Source of the DNA: Bacillus altitudinis 41KF2b
Lineage (GTDB): Bacteria; Bacillota; Bacilli; Bacillales; Bacillaceae
Assembly (NCBI RefSeq): GCF_000691145.1
Contig: NZ_ASJC01000008.1
Span: 62,001 to 126,000, forward strand
Length of the DNA: 64,000 nucleotides
Direction of reading: 5' to 3'
The translations under genes and the position numbers were made by a program. Below, one piece after another: positions 8,440 through 15,888 of the stretch. The notes beneath the pieces are model-generated. The model saw only the letters and a list, made by a program, of their open reading frames with translations, had not been told where the DNA came from and searched no databases. The stretch's first letter is position 1, and each line of letters begins with the position of its first letter.

Positions 8440-8612
8440 CAGCGTGTAGACAAACCCTCGCATTCGTTGTCAGTCCTGCGCTTCGGTGCTCACGAATGTC
8501 AAATTCGCTCCGCGCCGATGCTCGTCCTTCCTAGACTGCAAAGGTTTTCTATCACGCTGAAAAGAAGACAAAGGGCTAAAATAAAATTCATTTTAGCCCT
8601 TTGTCAACAATC
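8438..8612 (+). repeat. Structured intergenic repeat, copy 1 of 3
   Basis: About 170 bp shared with 21507-21680 and 52199-52372, all in the same orientation. An outer stem pairs TTCAGCGTG (8438-8446) with CACGCTGAA (8553-8561). An inner stem pairs GCTTCGGTGC (8480-8489) with GCGCCGATGC (8512-8521), enclosing a small CGAAT/ATTCG hairpin (8493-8507). A 16-bp perfect hairpin, GACAAAGGGCTAAAAT (8567-8582) with ATTTTAGCCCTTTGTC (8590-8605), closes the element. Base changes between copies preserve the pairing. It lies between convergent bcaP and yhdK and ends in CAACAAT before the second terminator copy. I do not recognise the family. Confidence 0.85.
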
Positions 8613-8614
8613 TG

Positions 8615-8639
8615 AAAGCCAGTCAAGTATGACTGGCTT
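8615..8639. terminator. Second copy of the bcaP terminator hairpin
   Basis: Exact 25-bp duplicate of 8414-8438 (AAGCCAGTC-aagtat-GACTGGCTT). It lies just before the end of yhdK and can serve as the minus-strand terminator of the sigM operon, since the minus-strand side ends in TTTC. Confidence 0.8.
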
Positions 8640-8646
8640 CTTAGTA

Positions 8647-8937
8647 TTAAAAACCTAATTGAAGATCGACATCAATGGAGACGATCGCATAGACACAAAC
8701 GATGACAAAAATATTCAGAACGACGCCTAGGAAACCTGGTCCAGTGCGGCCTTTTTTAATGAACAGTTCAATCACACCGAATGGAACTGCGGCCATTGCA
8801 AAAGGAAGCATTTGAAACGAATAAAATGTCACATTGCTGATAATGGCGAGGTTCAGCATGAGCAGCGATAAAATAGCGGTGCCGACCGAAATCCAGCCAA
8901 ACACATTATGCTCTTTAAAAATTCTTACCAATTCCAT
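8647..8937 (-). CDS. yhdK: YhdK, membrane component of the SigM anti-sigma complex
   Basis: The 96-aa protein has three predicted hydrophobic segments (about 12-32, 38-58 and 70-88) and matches B. subtilis YhdK in length and position. With YhdL it holds sigma-M inactive at the membrane. Its start overlaps the yhdL stop by 13 nt, indicating translational coupling. It is the last gene of the sigM-yhdL-yhdK operon and ends shortly before a duplicated terminator and repeat element. No catalytic motif is visible. The assignment relies on operon context plus membrane topology. Confidence 0.85.
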   Translation of the reverse strand: MELVRIFKEHNVFGWISVGTAILSLLMLNLAIISNVTFYSFQMLPFAMAAVPFGVIELFIKKGRTGPGFLGVVLNIFVIVCVYAIVSIDVDLQLGF

Positions 8938-9986
8938 AATTCCACCTCGCTCACTTTGGCCGTTTTAATGCGTTTTGTCTTCACAAATTTCTCTATTTCT
9001 TTAGAAGGACCTGTGACAACAGAACCGTAAACCGTGACACCATTTTGATTGATGTAGCGTATTCGGTTAGAGAGGTCAAGTTCAGGTCTGCCAGAGATCG
9101 TTTTTGCCCAGGATGGATGCTGGTTGACATAGGCGAGGGCATCTTTGAACTGATCAACCTCTGTTTTTGATGTGTGCTGAAGCTCTTTTAAAAATTCAGA
9201 GTCTTTCCCGGGAAAACCGATTGGACGCTGATTTCCACTTAATGAATCTTCTGTTTTTATCGCATTCCAAAGCACTTTCATATCATATTTTTTAGAAAAT
9301 GAATACACGTCTTTCGGTGTGTATGCTTTGTCATAGGATACATACACTTCACTCACTGTTCCTTCAGGTAACTTGTCTAAAGTGGTGAGTGTTTGTTTTT
9401 TAGATGTATCTGCCTGCGACGAAGGGTGCGTAAAGAAATCCTCCGTATTACGTGCGCTGTCGCCATAATAAGAGATCGTAGGCTGCTTTAATTTATCGAA
9501 AAACATTTCGATTTGTTCACTACCGATGGCTTCTGTTTTATTGCCAATTTGTTTTTGCAGCTTAAGTTCTGTGTTCATACCAAACAGTTTGACTTGCCCT
9601 TTTAAATCCTTCATATCAATGGCGACATTCGGTTTTGTTAGGGCGACTGTTACAGCGGCCGTTTCCATAAAATGATTGCCTTTACTGTCTGCTCCGCCAA
9701 CGCCGTAGTATAGATAACTACCTAGTGTACAAAGCGGTAAAATAATCAGCGTAGATATGACAGCAAGCACAGAAATACGTAAATAGGACTTTCTTTTTCC
9801 GTATTGTAAAATGGCTTTTTGTTTTTCAGGACTGATGGAGAAGTCTGTCCAATCTGAGTCATTCAGTTCTTGGCTTAAGCGTTTTTCATTTTCTTCGAGC
9901 TCTTCTTCAAACGCCATCATTTCTTCTTCATTCATCTCGCCATTATTATACTGTTCCCATCGCTTATTAAACTCTTCATTCATCAT
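8925..9986 (-). CDS. yhdL: YhdL, anti-sigma-M factor
   Basis: The protein of about 353 aa has an acidic, Glu-rich cytoplasmic N-terminus (about 1-75), one transmembrane helix (about 75-97, VLAVISTLIILPLCTLGSYLYYG) and a large extracytoplasmic C-terminal domain. This is the topology of B. subtilis YhdL, the anti-sigma factor that sequesters sigma-M. The frame opens at a GTG (9992), but AGAGGTG is best spaced for the ATG at 9986. The gene overlaps sigM by about 11 nt and yhdK by 13 nt. Loss of YhdL is lethal in B. subtilis through runaway sigma-M activity. The call rests on operon position and topology. Confidence 0.88.
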   Translation of the reverse strand: MMNEEFNKRWEQYNNGEMNEEEMMAFEEELEENEKRLSQELNDSDWTDFSISPEKQKAILQYGKRKSYLRISVLAVISTLIILPLCTLGSYLYYGVGGADSKGNHFMETAAVTVALTKPNVAIDMKDLKGQVKLFGMNTELKLQKQIGNKTEAIGSEQIEMFFDKLKQPTISYYGDSARNTEDFFTHPSSQADTSKKQTLTTLDKLPEGTVSEVYVSYDKAYTPKDVYSFSKKYDMKVLWNAIKTEDSLSGNQRPIGFPGKDSEFLKELQHTSKTEVDQFKDALAYVNQHPSWAKTISGRPELDLSNRIRYINQNGVTVYGSVVTGPSKEIEKFVKTKRIKTAKVSEVELWNW

Positions 9987-10467
9987 TAACACCTCTGTTA
10001 TATAGTGCTTTTAGGCGCTGCCTTGCACGAAATAAAACACTTTTAAAATTTGCTTCAGTAATATTCATGACCTTGGATGCTTCTTTGTAATTCAGTTCTT
10101 TTAAATAATACAATGTCAACGCTTCCTTGTAGTTATCTGGAAGCTGCTCCAAATACATGTTGAGGACTTCTTTTATTTCAATCTGTTCAGCAGGACTTTG
10201 TACAGACGTTTGTAAAAGGCCGCCAATGAGATCATCCGATATGGTCACTTCTTTTTTATGTTTCCTGACATAATCAATAAAAGCATTTCGTGCCACCTGA
10301 AATAACCAAGGTTTCACTTTGCTATGGTCGTAGGAATGAATATGTATATAAGCACGCATAAAGGTTTCCTGCAATAAGTCCTCTGCCAAATGTTTGTCTT
10401 TTGTCATGGAGAGCAGAAACCTGTAAACATCGTTCATATACATTTGATAAATTTCATCGATCGTCAC
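9976..10467 (-). CDS. sigM: ECF sigma factor SigM
   Basis: The 163-aa ECF sigma factor has region 2 (DEIYQMYMNDVYRFLLSMTKDKHLAEDLLQETFMRAYI, -10 recognition, about 5-70) and region 4 (QLPDNYKEALTLYYLKELNYKEASKVMNITEANFKSVLFRARQRLK, -35 recognition, about 110-155). It directs genes for cell-wall synthesis and envelope-stress resistance. It starts at GTG 10467 behind GGGGAG. It is first in an operon with its two membrane inhibitors, the order known for B. subtilis sigM. An ECF-type promoter just upstream indicates autoregulation. Confidence 0.94.
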   Translation of the reverse strand: MTIDEIYQMYMNDVYRFLLSMTKDKHLAEDLLQETFMRAYIHIHSYDHSKVKPWLFQVARNAFIDYVRKHKKEVTISDDLIGGLLQTSVQSPAEQIEIKEVLNMYLEQLPDNYKEALTLYYLKELNYKEASKVMNITEANFKSVLFRARQRLKALYNRGVNDE

Positions 10468-10492
10468 TGATTTTTCTCCCCTCTATGTTATA

Positions 10493-10518
10493 CACGCATA
10501 AGAAAGGCATAAAGTTGC
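10493..10518 (-). promoter_or_regulatory. Autoregulatory sigma-M-type promoter of sigM
   Basis: On the minus strand GCAAC (10514-10518) and CGTG (10493-10496) are separated by 17 bp. This is the ECF (AAC ... CGT) promoter architecture expected for sigM autoregulation. Confidence 0.6.
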
Positions 10519-10853
10519 ACGAAACTTCTCATAGGCCGTACATTACTCATCTCTTTCACCGAATCAAAATCATTTCTCCTTATCATAGCGAAATTTGCAT
10601 CATTTATAAAGTGTTTTCAATAGAACAAATCAGGAAAAAAACTCAAAAAACGACAATTTTGGACACATTTCTTCCTCTATTCTCTCCTAAAAACACATAC
10701 TTGAATACAGAAGGAGCGGTCATCTTAAGTGAAAAGATGATTTTAGTGAACCGTCTCTATTTTATCAGCAGGAGAAAATTTTTAGTACCAGGTAATAAAA
10801 AATTTGTTATAATAGAAACAAATCCTTCATTCTTCAAACAAAGGAAGTGCACT
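10519..10853 (+). other. Gene-free stretch upstream of plsC
   Basis: The plsC frame stays open through here from about 10401, but composition and the downstream SD argue against coding. Visible elements are a 7-bp inverted repeat TCATCTT/AAGATGA (10718-10738) and a TATAAT at 10808-10813, 40 bp before the plsC start, without a convincing -35. Nothing else is supported. Confidence 0.4.
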
Positions 10854-11456
10854 ATGTATAAATTTTCAGGCTATACCGTCAAAGCATTTTTTGCTCTCCG
10901 AGGCGGAATCAAAGTATATCAAAAAGAAAATCTGCCAACAGACCGGGGGTTTGTCATTGCTTGTACGCATGAGGGTTTTGTGGATGTTCTTGCATTAGGC
11001 GCAGGAATTCTTCCGTTTGAGATCCACTACATGGCGAAAAAAGAATTGTTTGCAAATAAATGGATCGGCGGATTTTTAAAGAAGATTCATGCTTTTCCAG
11101 TTGATCGAGAGAATCCTGGGCCAAGCAGTATTAAAACGCCCATTAAATTATTAAAAGAGGGGAAAATCGTTGGGATTTTTCCAAGCGGAACACGTACAAC
11201 AGAAGATGTTCCTTTAAAAAGAGGGGCCGTTACGATTGCGCAGCTCGGCAAATCACCAATCGTACCAGCAGCGTACAAAGGACCTTCTAATGCAAAAAGC
11301 CTTTTTAAGAAGGGGAAAATGCGCTTAATTATTGGTGAACCGATTGAGCTGTCTGAATTTGATCATCTGCCGCCAAAAGAAAGATTAGGTGCGATGACAG
11401 AAGTATTAAACACAAGAATCAAAGAACTTGAAGCTAAGTTAATCGAAAAGGGATAA
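10854..11456 (+). CDS. plsC: 1-acyl-sn-glycerol-3-phosphate acyltransferase (YhdO/PlsC-like)
   Basis: Started at the ATG at 10854, which has AAGGAAG upstream, the protein is 200 aa, the family length (B. subtilis YhdO 199). It shows acyltransferase motif I HX4D (THEGFVDV, about residue 40), the substrate motif FPVDREN, motif III FPSGTRT and a Pro-containing IVPAAY segment. It transfers an acyl chain to lysophosphatidic acid to give phosphatidic acid, the second step in membrane phospholipid synthesis, at the cytoplasmic face. It is divergent from sigM, as in B. subtilis where plsC belongs to the envelope-stress neighbourhood. A terminator follows. Confidence 0.92.
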   Translation: MYKFSGYTVKAFFALRGGIKVYQKENLPTDRGFVIACTHEGFVDVLALGAGILPFEIHYMAKKELFANKWIGGFLKKIHAFPVDRENPGPSSIKTPIKLLKEGKIVGIFPSGTRTTEDVPLKRGAVTIAQLGKSPIVPAAYKGPSNAKSLFKKGKMRLIIGEPIELSEFDHLPPKERLGAMTEVLNTRIKELEAKLIEKG

Positions 11457-11458
11457 AG

Positions 11459-11494
11459 AAAACGACCACTTGCTAAGGCAAGGGTCGTTTTTTT
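11459..11494. terminator. Terminator between plsC and mpfA
   Basis: AAAACGACC (11459-11467) pairs with GGTCGTTTT (11483-11491), extended internally by TTGC/GCAA, with a T run after it. It works for plsC and, by symmetry, for convergent mpfA. Confidence 0.85.
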
Positions 11495-11495
11495 C

Positions 11496-12827
11496 TTAAG
11501 AAGCGCCTTCTTCAGCTGCTTCTAATAGTTGTTCGTTTAGTTTTTTGACTTCGATGTATGCCACATGGTGTCCATCGACTTCATTAATGATAAATTCATA
11601 GCCTTGTTCACGAATCGCGTCATTTTTCTCGACTTCATATTTTTGTGTAAGGAACCAGCCGCCGATTGTGTCGACTTCTTCGTTATCAAGCTGAATACCT
11701 AGTAGCAGGTTAACTTGATCTACAAGGACCTTTCCATCAAAGATGTAGTGGTCTTCTCCCAATTTACGCACTTCGTTGATTTCATCAATATCGAATTCAT
11801 CACGAATCTCACCGACGATTTCTTCAAGGATGTCTTCAACTGTTACAAGTCCTGCTGTACCGCCATATTCATCTGATAAAATGGCCATGTGTACTCGCTC
11901 ACGCTGCATTTTAAGCAGTAGATCATGAACAGGAACCGTTTCAATTACATGAATAATTGGGTTTACAAAATGTTCGATCGTATCACTTGTGGAACATTCA
12001 CCACTAATACATGCAGTGAGTACTTCTTTAATATTCACAACACCGATGATGTTGTCTTTATCGCCATCTTCAATTGGATAACGTGTATATTTCTCGACTT
12101 TGGTCACTTTCAGCATTTCCTCAATCGTAATATCATGCGGGAAGCTGACAACTTCGGTACGAGGAATCATAATTTCTTTCGCCAGACGGTCATCAAATTC
12201 AAAAATTTTATTCACATATTTGAATTCAGACTGGTTAATCTCGCCGCTCTTATAGCTCTCAGATAAAATAATCCGCAATTCTTCTTCAGAGTGCGCCATG
12301 TCATGCTCAGAAACTTGCTGAAGACCAAATGCTTTCGTTAATAAACGAGCAGATCCATTTAACACCCAAATGAACGGAAACATCACTTTATAAAATATCA
12401 TAAGCGGTCTAGCAAATAGAAGGGACACTTGCTCAGCCTTTTGAATGGCGAGTGTTTTTGGGGCAAGCTCTCCAACCACGACGTGTAAAAACGTCATAAT
12501 ACTAAACGCAATAATAAAAGTGACAATATGACTGGCTGATTGAGGAATCGACAGCTCTACAAATAGTGGAGCAAGCATATGCGCAATTGTTTCTTCCCCT
12601 AACCAACCAATCCCAAGGGCGGTAATGGTGATACCAAGCTGACAGGCCGATAAGTACTCATCAAGATGAGTCGTGACGTGCTTGACAGCAACTGCTGTTT
12701 TATTACCTTCTGCAATTAATTGATCAATTCTTGAGCTTCTTAAGCGAATGATCGCAAACTCCGATGCAACGAAAAACGCGGTTAAAGCTATAAGTAAAGC
12801 AACTATGAGTAAATTCACTATGTCCAA
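11496..12827 (-). CDS. mpfA: CNNM/CorC-family magnesium exporter (MpfA/YhdP)
   Basis: The 443-aa protein has an N-terminal DUF21/CNNM membrane domain (about 1-190; [59 protein letters not shown]), two CBS domains (about 205-330; [38 protein letters not shown]) and a C-terminal CorC_HlyC domain. B. subtilis MpfA (YhdP) confers Mg resistance and is the probable Mg efflux protein. The start is a TTG (12825-12827). Its SD, CAGGAGGTG at 12864-12872, is separated from it by a perfect 10-bp hairpin. It lies downstream of a merR gene on the same strand and has a close paralogue at 13662. Confidence 0.9.
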   Translation of the reverse strand: MDIVNLLIVALLIALTAFFVASEFAIIRLRSSRIDQLIAEGNKTAVAVKHVTTHLDEYLSACQLGITITALGIGWLGEETIAHMLAPLFVELSIPQSASHIVTFIIAFSIMTFLHVVVGELAPKTLAIQKAEQVSLLFARPLMIFYKVMFPFIWVLNGSARLLTKAFGLQQVSEHDMAHSEEELRIILSESYKSGEINQSEFKYVNKIFEFDDRLAKEIMIPRTEVVSFPHDITIEEMLKVTKVEKYTRYPIEDGDKDNIIGVVNIKEVLTACISGECSTSDTIEHFVNPIIHVIETVPVHDLLLKMQRERVHMAILSDEYGGTAGLVTVEDILEEIVGEIRDEFDIDEINEVRKLGEDHYIFDGKVLVDQVNLLLGIQLDNEEVDTIGGWFLTQKYEVEKNDAIREQGYEFIINEVDGHHVAYIEVKKLNEQLLEAAEEGAS

Positions 12828-12833
12828 TTAAGG

Positions 12834-12872
12834 CCTTCGTTCTGACTTTGAGAACGAAGGTAACACCTCCTG
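12834..12872 (-). promoter_or_regulatory. Hairpin between SD and start codon of mpfA
   Basis: On the minus strand CAGGAGGTG (12864-12872) is followed after 3 nt by CCTTCGTTCT/AGAACGAAGG with a 7-nt loop (12834-12860), then 6 nt to the TTG start. Without the hairpin the SD-start spacing would be about 9 nt. The same layout precedes yhdT. Confidence 0.7.
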
Positions 12873-12885
12873 TTTAGTAAAAATT

Positions 12886-13326
12886 TTAACTTAACAGCAG
12901 TAAAAATGATTGGACAGCCGTCATTTTTTCAGGAGTAAGCTGCTCTTTTAGTTTTTCACGTTGTTCTGGCTGAAGCTGCTTACAACGTGCCAAAATGCGG
13001 TCCATATGCTCATTCATCCGATCGATATCAGAGGTTAAATGGACAAGTTCGTCATGGTCTTCCTTTTGAGAAGGGAATTGTTCATCTAATCTGGATTTGA
13101 TGTCAGAAAGAGCCAATCTCTGCTGTTTGCAAAGAACGATTAATTGTAATCGTTTTAAAGCATGTTCATCGTAATAACGATAATTAGAGCAAGATCTAAC
13201 AGGCGCAAGCAACCCTAGATTCGTATAATAATCTACAGTTCGTTTCGTCACCTGTGCAATCTGTGCTAGTTCACCAATACGATACTTTTTCTCAGCCCCA
13301 TCTGAACATCTCCTCCTAACCGTCAC
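12886..13326 (-). CDS. MerR-family regulator (YhdQ/CueR position) with an anomalous start
   Basis: About 140 aa with a MerR-type N-terminal winged helix (KYRIGELAQIAQVTKRTVDYYTNLGLLAPVRSCSNYRYYDEHALKRLQLI) and a C-terminal dimerisation coiled coil. In B. subtilis the gene beside yhdP is yhdQ (cueR), a copper-responsive regulator of copZA. Here the C-terminus (AVQSFLLLLS) lacks an obvious CueR metal-binding Cys loop, so I do not assign the ligand. The only in-frame start upstream is the GTG at 13326, which has no SD. The AGGAGG at 13312-13317 is 10 nt from an ATG at 13301 that is one frame off; one extra A in the A5 run at 13286-13290 would join them. Possible frameshift. Confidence 0.78.
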   Translation of the reverse strand: MTVRRRCSDGAEKKYRIGELAQIAQVTKRTVDYYTNLGLLAPVRSCSNYRYYDEHALKRLQLIVLCKQQRLALSDIKSRLDEQFPSQKEDHDELVHLTSDIDRMNEHMDRILARCKQLQPEQREKLKEQLTPEKMTAVQSFLLLLS

Positions 13327-13555
13327 GTTATAGTTTATGAAAATAGTTTAATATAATTCGAGTCTGAAATACAAGATAATTGTTCAGATTTCCTGCCAAT
13401 ATGAAGAAACAAAGGGCATTTCCATCAATTTAGGTTGTCATCTCTAAAATACTGTAGCGATACAGGAATTTTCAGATTATTTATGGTAAGATAAAATGAA
13501 TACCGTTTCATATATATGTAGAGAGACGGATTTTACGTGAACCGGAGGTGGTTAA

Positions 13556-13573
13556 GTGGGGCCCTCAAAGTAG
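13556..13573 (+). CDS. Five-codon leader ORF upstream of yhdT
   Basis: GGAGGTG (13544-13550) lies 5 nt before GTG at 13556, opening a frame that reads M-G-P-S-K and stops at TAG (13571-13573). GGTTAA overlapping the SD region can pair with TTAACC about 30 nt after the stop. It may be a translated regulatory uORF. Chance occurrence is possible because no comparison was available. Confidence 0.35.
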   Translation: MGPSK

Positions 13574-13619
13574 TCTTATTTAATCAGTTAACCGTTTTGC
13601 AAAAGATAACATCATCAAT

Positions 13620-13661
13620 CAGGAGGTGACTCCTTGTTCTTCTAAGAAAGAGCAAGGTTAA
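13620..13661 (+). promoter_or_regulatory. Hairpin between SD and start codon of yhdT
   Basis: CAGGAGGTG (13620-13628), 3 nt, then a hairpin of CCTTGTTCTT (13632-13641) with AAGAGCAAGG (13648-13657, one G-T pair), then TTAA and the ATG. Skipping the hairpin gives 7-nt spacing. It parallels the mpfA leader, with different stem bases but the same geometry. Confidence 0.7.
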
Positions 13662-15044
13662 ATGGACGATATTGTTAATCTGAGTATAGTCGGAGTTTTG
13701 ATTGCTTTAACAGCTTTCTTTGTTGCATCTGAATTTGCCATTGTAAAGGTGAGAAGTTCAAGAATTAATCAGCTTGTTGCCGAAGGGTCCAAAAAGGCTA
13801 TCATGGCGAAAAAGGTGACATCAAGGCTAGATGAATATTTGTCAGCCTGCCAGCTCGGTATTACAGTGACATCCCTTGGTTTAGGGTGGATCGGTAAACC
13901 GGCAGTAAAAGAACTTTTAGTTCGAGGTTTTGGTTTGACAAACATTCCTGATTCAGCAATCAGCCTGATCTCAGCAACACTTGCGTTCTCTATTATTACC
14001 TTTTTGCATGTAGTTGTTGGCGAGCTTGCACCAAAAACACTTGCCATACAAAAGGCAGAAAAAATGACGCTTTGGCTGTCAGGACCGCTGCATGCATTTT
14101 ATATCCTTATGTACCCTTTCATTTATGTCTTGAACGGGTCAGCCCGTGTACTAACGAAAATGATGGGTATCGATATGGGGTCTGAAAAAGAACATTCCCA
14201 TTCCGAAGAGGAATTAAAGATTTTATTATCTGAAAGCTTAAAAAATGGGGAAATCAACTCATCAGAGTATAATTATATGAACAAGATATTCGATTTTGAT
14301 AATCGAATCGCAAGAGAAATTATGATACCGCGAAGAGAAATTTGTGCGATTCCAGAAGATATGCCGTTAGACGAAATATTGGCGATCATGACAAAGGAAA
14401 AGTACACACGCTTCCCAGTGTTTTCAGGGGATAAAGACCATGTCATTGGCATGCTCAACAAAAAGCAGCTCTTTGCAGATATTGTGTACCAAGGAGAAAA
14501 AGATCAACTGAAGCTTCAAGATTATATTTATCCAGTGATTGAAGTGATTGACACGATTCCAATTCAAGAGCTTCTCGTCAAGATGCAGCGCGATCGAATG
14601 CATATGGCGATTTTAACGGATGAATATGGCGGGACATCTGGACTTGTCACAACGGAGGATATTTTAGAAGAGATTGTTGGAGACATTCGAGATGAATTCG
14701 ATGAAGATGAGCAGCCGGTCATTCAAAAGAGAGCGGAGCATCATTATATATTAGATGGAAAAGTGAGATTAGAGGAAGTTCAAGATTTGATCGAAATGTC
14801 ATATCATGATGAAGAAATTGATACGATAGGCGGGCTAATCTTAAATGAGAACATTGATATCCGAGAAGGACAATCCATTTATCTTGATGATATTCGGATG
14901 AAGGTCTTGGAGATGGATGGACGCTATGTGAAAAAGATCGACCTGAAAAAAGGCGTCACATCATCAGAAAAAGAAAATACACGAACAGGGCTTGATATAA
15001 AAGAGCCACTGTTAGTAAATGAAATGACCTTGAGCGAAAAATAA
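13662..15044 (+). CDS. yhdT: CNNM/CorC-family transporter, MpfA paralogue (YhdT)
   Basis: The 460-aa protein has the same architecture as MpfA: DUF21/CNNM membrane domain (about 1-190; [56 protein letters not shown]), two CBS domains (about 205-330; [28 protein letters not shown]), a CorC_HlyC domain and a poorly conserved tail. Position and length match B. subtilis YhdT. The probable role is divalent cation (Mg) transport or resistance. The 335-bp upstream region holds a promoter-like GATAAA, a possible five-codon uORF and the SD-hairpin-start arrangement. The terminator overlaps the stop codon region. Confidence 0.88.
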   Translation: MDDIVNLSIVGVLIALTAFFVASEFAIVKVRSSRINQLVAEGSKKAIMAKKVTSRLDEYLSACQLGITVTSLGLGWIGKPAVKELLVRGFGLTNIPDSAISLISATLAFSIITFLHVVVGELAPKTLAIQKAEKMTLWLSGPLHAFYILMYPFIYVLNGSARVLTKMMGIDMGSEKEHSHSEEELKILLSESLKNGEINSSEYNYMNKIFDFDNRIAREIMIPRREICAIPEDMPLDEILAIMTKEKYTRFPVFSGDKDHVIGMLNKKQLFADIVYQGEKDQLKLQDYIYPVIEVIDTIPIQELLVKMQRDRMHMAILTDEYGGTSGLVTTEDILEEIVGDIRDEFDEDEQPVIQKRAEHHYILDGKVRLEEVQDLIEMSYHDEEIDTIGGLILNENIDIREGQSIYLDDIRMKVLEMDGRYVKKIDLKKGVTSSEKENTRTGLDIKEPLLVNEMTLSEK

Positions 15045-15060
15045 GCTCAAGGTTTTTTTA
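15027..15060 (+). terminator. Terminator overlapping the end of yhdT
   Basis: ACCTTGAGC (15027-15035) pairs with GCTCAAGGT (15045-15053), followed by seven T. Confidence 0.9.
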
Positions 15061-15073
15061 GGTATTTAGCCTC

Positions 15074-15117
15074 TTTTTTGAGAATGTATGTTCGTATATA
15101 ATAAGAACAAACGTTCG
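15074..15117 (+). promoter_or_regulatory. Promoter with LexA-like box before the ArpU-like gene
   Basis: TATAAT (15097-15102), with a T-rich -35 region about 17 bp upstream, is followed by AGAAC-AAAC-GTTCG (15104-15117). This is one mismatch from the palindromic Bacillus LexA/DinR core CGAAC-N4-GTTCG. SOS control is an inference from this match. Confidence 0.5.
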
Positions 15118-15133
15118 TAAAAGGGGGATGGAC

Positions 15134-15526
15134 ATGCTCTGGTATGAAACAGCAAGTATCGCGGAGAAAAAAACCTCAATGAAACGTATTGAGTTTCATT
15201 TAAAAAATTTCAAGAACTATCAAGCAGCCATTTTAAATATTGAAAGACAGCTTGAAAAGCGAAGTTCTCTCCAACATCATCATATGGCACGTCAAAAATT
15301 AGAAGAGCAGAAAAGTCAGTATGAACTGATTGTTGCTTGTATTGAAACGGCTTTAAAAGAATTGGATGAAATAGAGCAGCAGCTCATTGATTATAAGTAT
15401 TTTCGAGATTGGCGCATGGCAAAATGTGCAATCGAAATCGGCTATAGTGAGAAGACACTGTTTTTAATGAAGCGCCAGCTGATGGATCAACTGCTCATCA
15501 GCCTAGCTGCCATCACAGATATTTAA
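15134..15526 (+). CDS. Orphan ArpU/YqaQ-like phage-type transcription regulator
   Basis: The protein has 130-132 aa; the ATG at 15134 is better spaced from GGGGG than the ATG at 15128. It is highly charged, with a central helical region and a C-terminal sigma-region-4-like part (IDYKYFRDWRMAKCAIEIGYSEKTLFLMKRQLMDQLL). That segment resembles the ArpU/YqaQ late regulators of Gram-positive phages, although no other phage gene is nearby. A LexA-like box in its promoter suggests DNA-damage induction. The stop overlaps the convergent crcB stop by 4 nt with no terminator between them. Function is otherwise unknown and the family call is moderate. Confidence 0.62.
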   Translation: MLWYETASIAEKKTSMKRIEFHLKNFKNYQAAILNIERQLEKRSSLQHHHMARQKLEEQKSQYELIVACIETALKELDEIEQQLIDYKYFRDWRMAKCAIEIGYSEKTLFLMKRQLMDQLLISLAAITDI

Positions 15527-15888
15527 AACAGAAGTTGTCCTATTTGATAAAACGCCGCAAAAAGGCATAAAGAGCCGATAATTGTCACAAGTAAATAGGC
15601 AGCAAGCTTTCCTATTTGACGCTGCATCAGCATCGTCGCAGATTCTACACTAAACGTAGAGAATGTGGTAAAGCCGCCAAAAAAACCGGTTCCTATGATC
15701 ACTAGCAGTGGATGATTAGACGTTACAGCGCCTGTGAGAAAACCTAAACCGGCTGCACCTAATAAATTAATGAAAATAATACTGTACGGGAAAAGGGCAT
15801 GGGACGGAGTTTTCTGGATTGTTTGGCTGATGAAGAAACGACATGCACTGCCGATCCCTCCAGCTACAGCTGTATAAAAAACAATCAT
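15523..15888 (-). CDS. crcB: Fluoride channel subunit CrcB (FluC), second gene
   Basis: The 121-aa protein has four hydrophobic helices and the Fluc motifs GGIGSACRFFISQ, NLLGAAGLGFLTG and GTGFFGGFTTFSTFSVE (the TTFST polar track). Dual-topology dimers or paired heterodimers export fluoride across the membrane. The ATG abuts the stop codon of the upstream crcB at 15889, so the pair is translated together, as for B. subtilis yhdU/yhdV. No fluoride riboswitch is recognisable upstream of the operon. Confidence 0.9.
   Translation of the reverse strand: MIVFYTAVAGGIGSACRFFISQTIQKTPSHALFPYSIIFINLLGAAGLGFLTGAVTSNHPLLVIIGTGFFGGFTTFSTFSVESATMLMQRQIGKLAAYLLVTIIGSLCLFAAFYQIGQLLF

Noticed and set aside
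8461-8498. CATTCGT/ACGAATG pairing in repeat copy 1 that would create a pseudoknot
   Set aside because: The pairing is broken in copy 2 (CATTCTT) without compensation, unlike the covarying stems, and it competes with the local CGAAT/ATTCG hairpin.
8404-8658. 84-aa frame (VDKPSHSLSVLR-like peptide) through repeat copy 1
   Set aside because: It translates the structured repeat plus two terminator copies, has no SD, and differences between copies preserve RNA pairing rather than the peptide.
10401-10853. N-terminal extension of the plsC frame
   Set aside because: The extension overlaps the sigM coding start and promoter, has no SD, and exceeds the family length. The ATG at 10854 has both SD and the right length.
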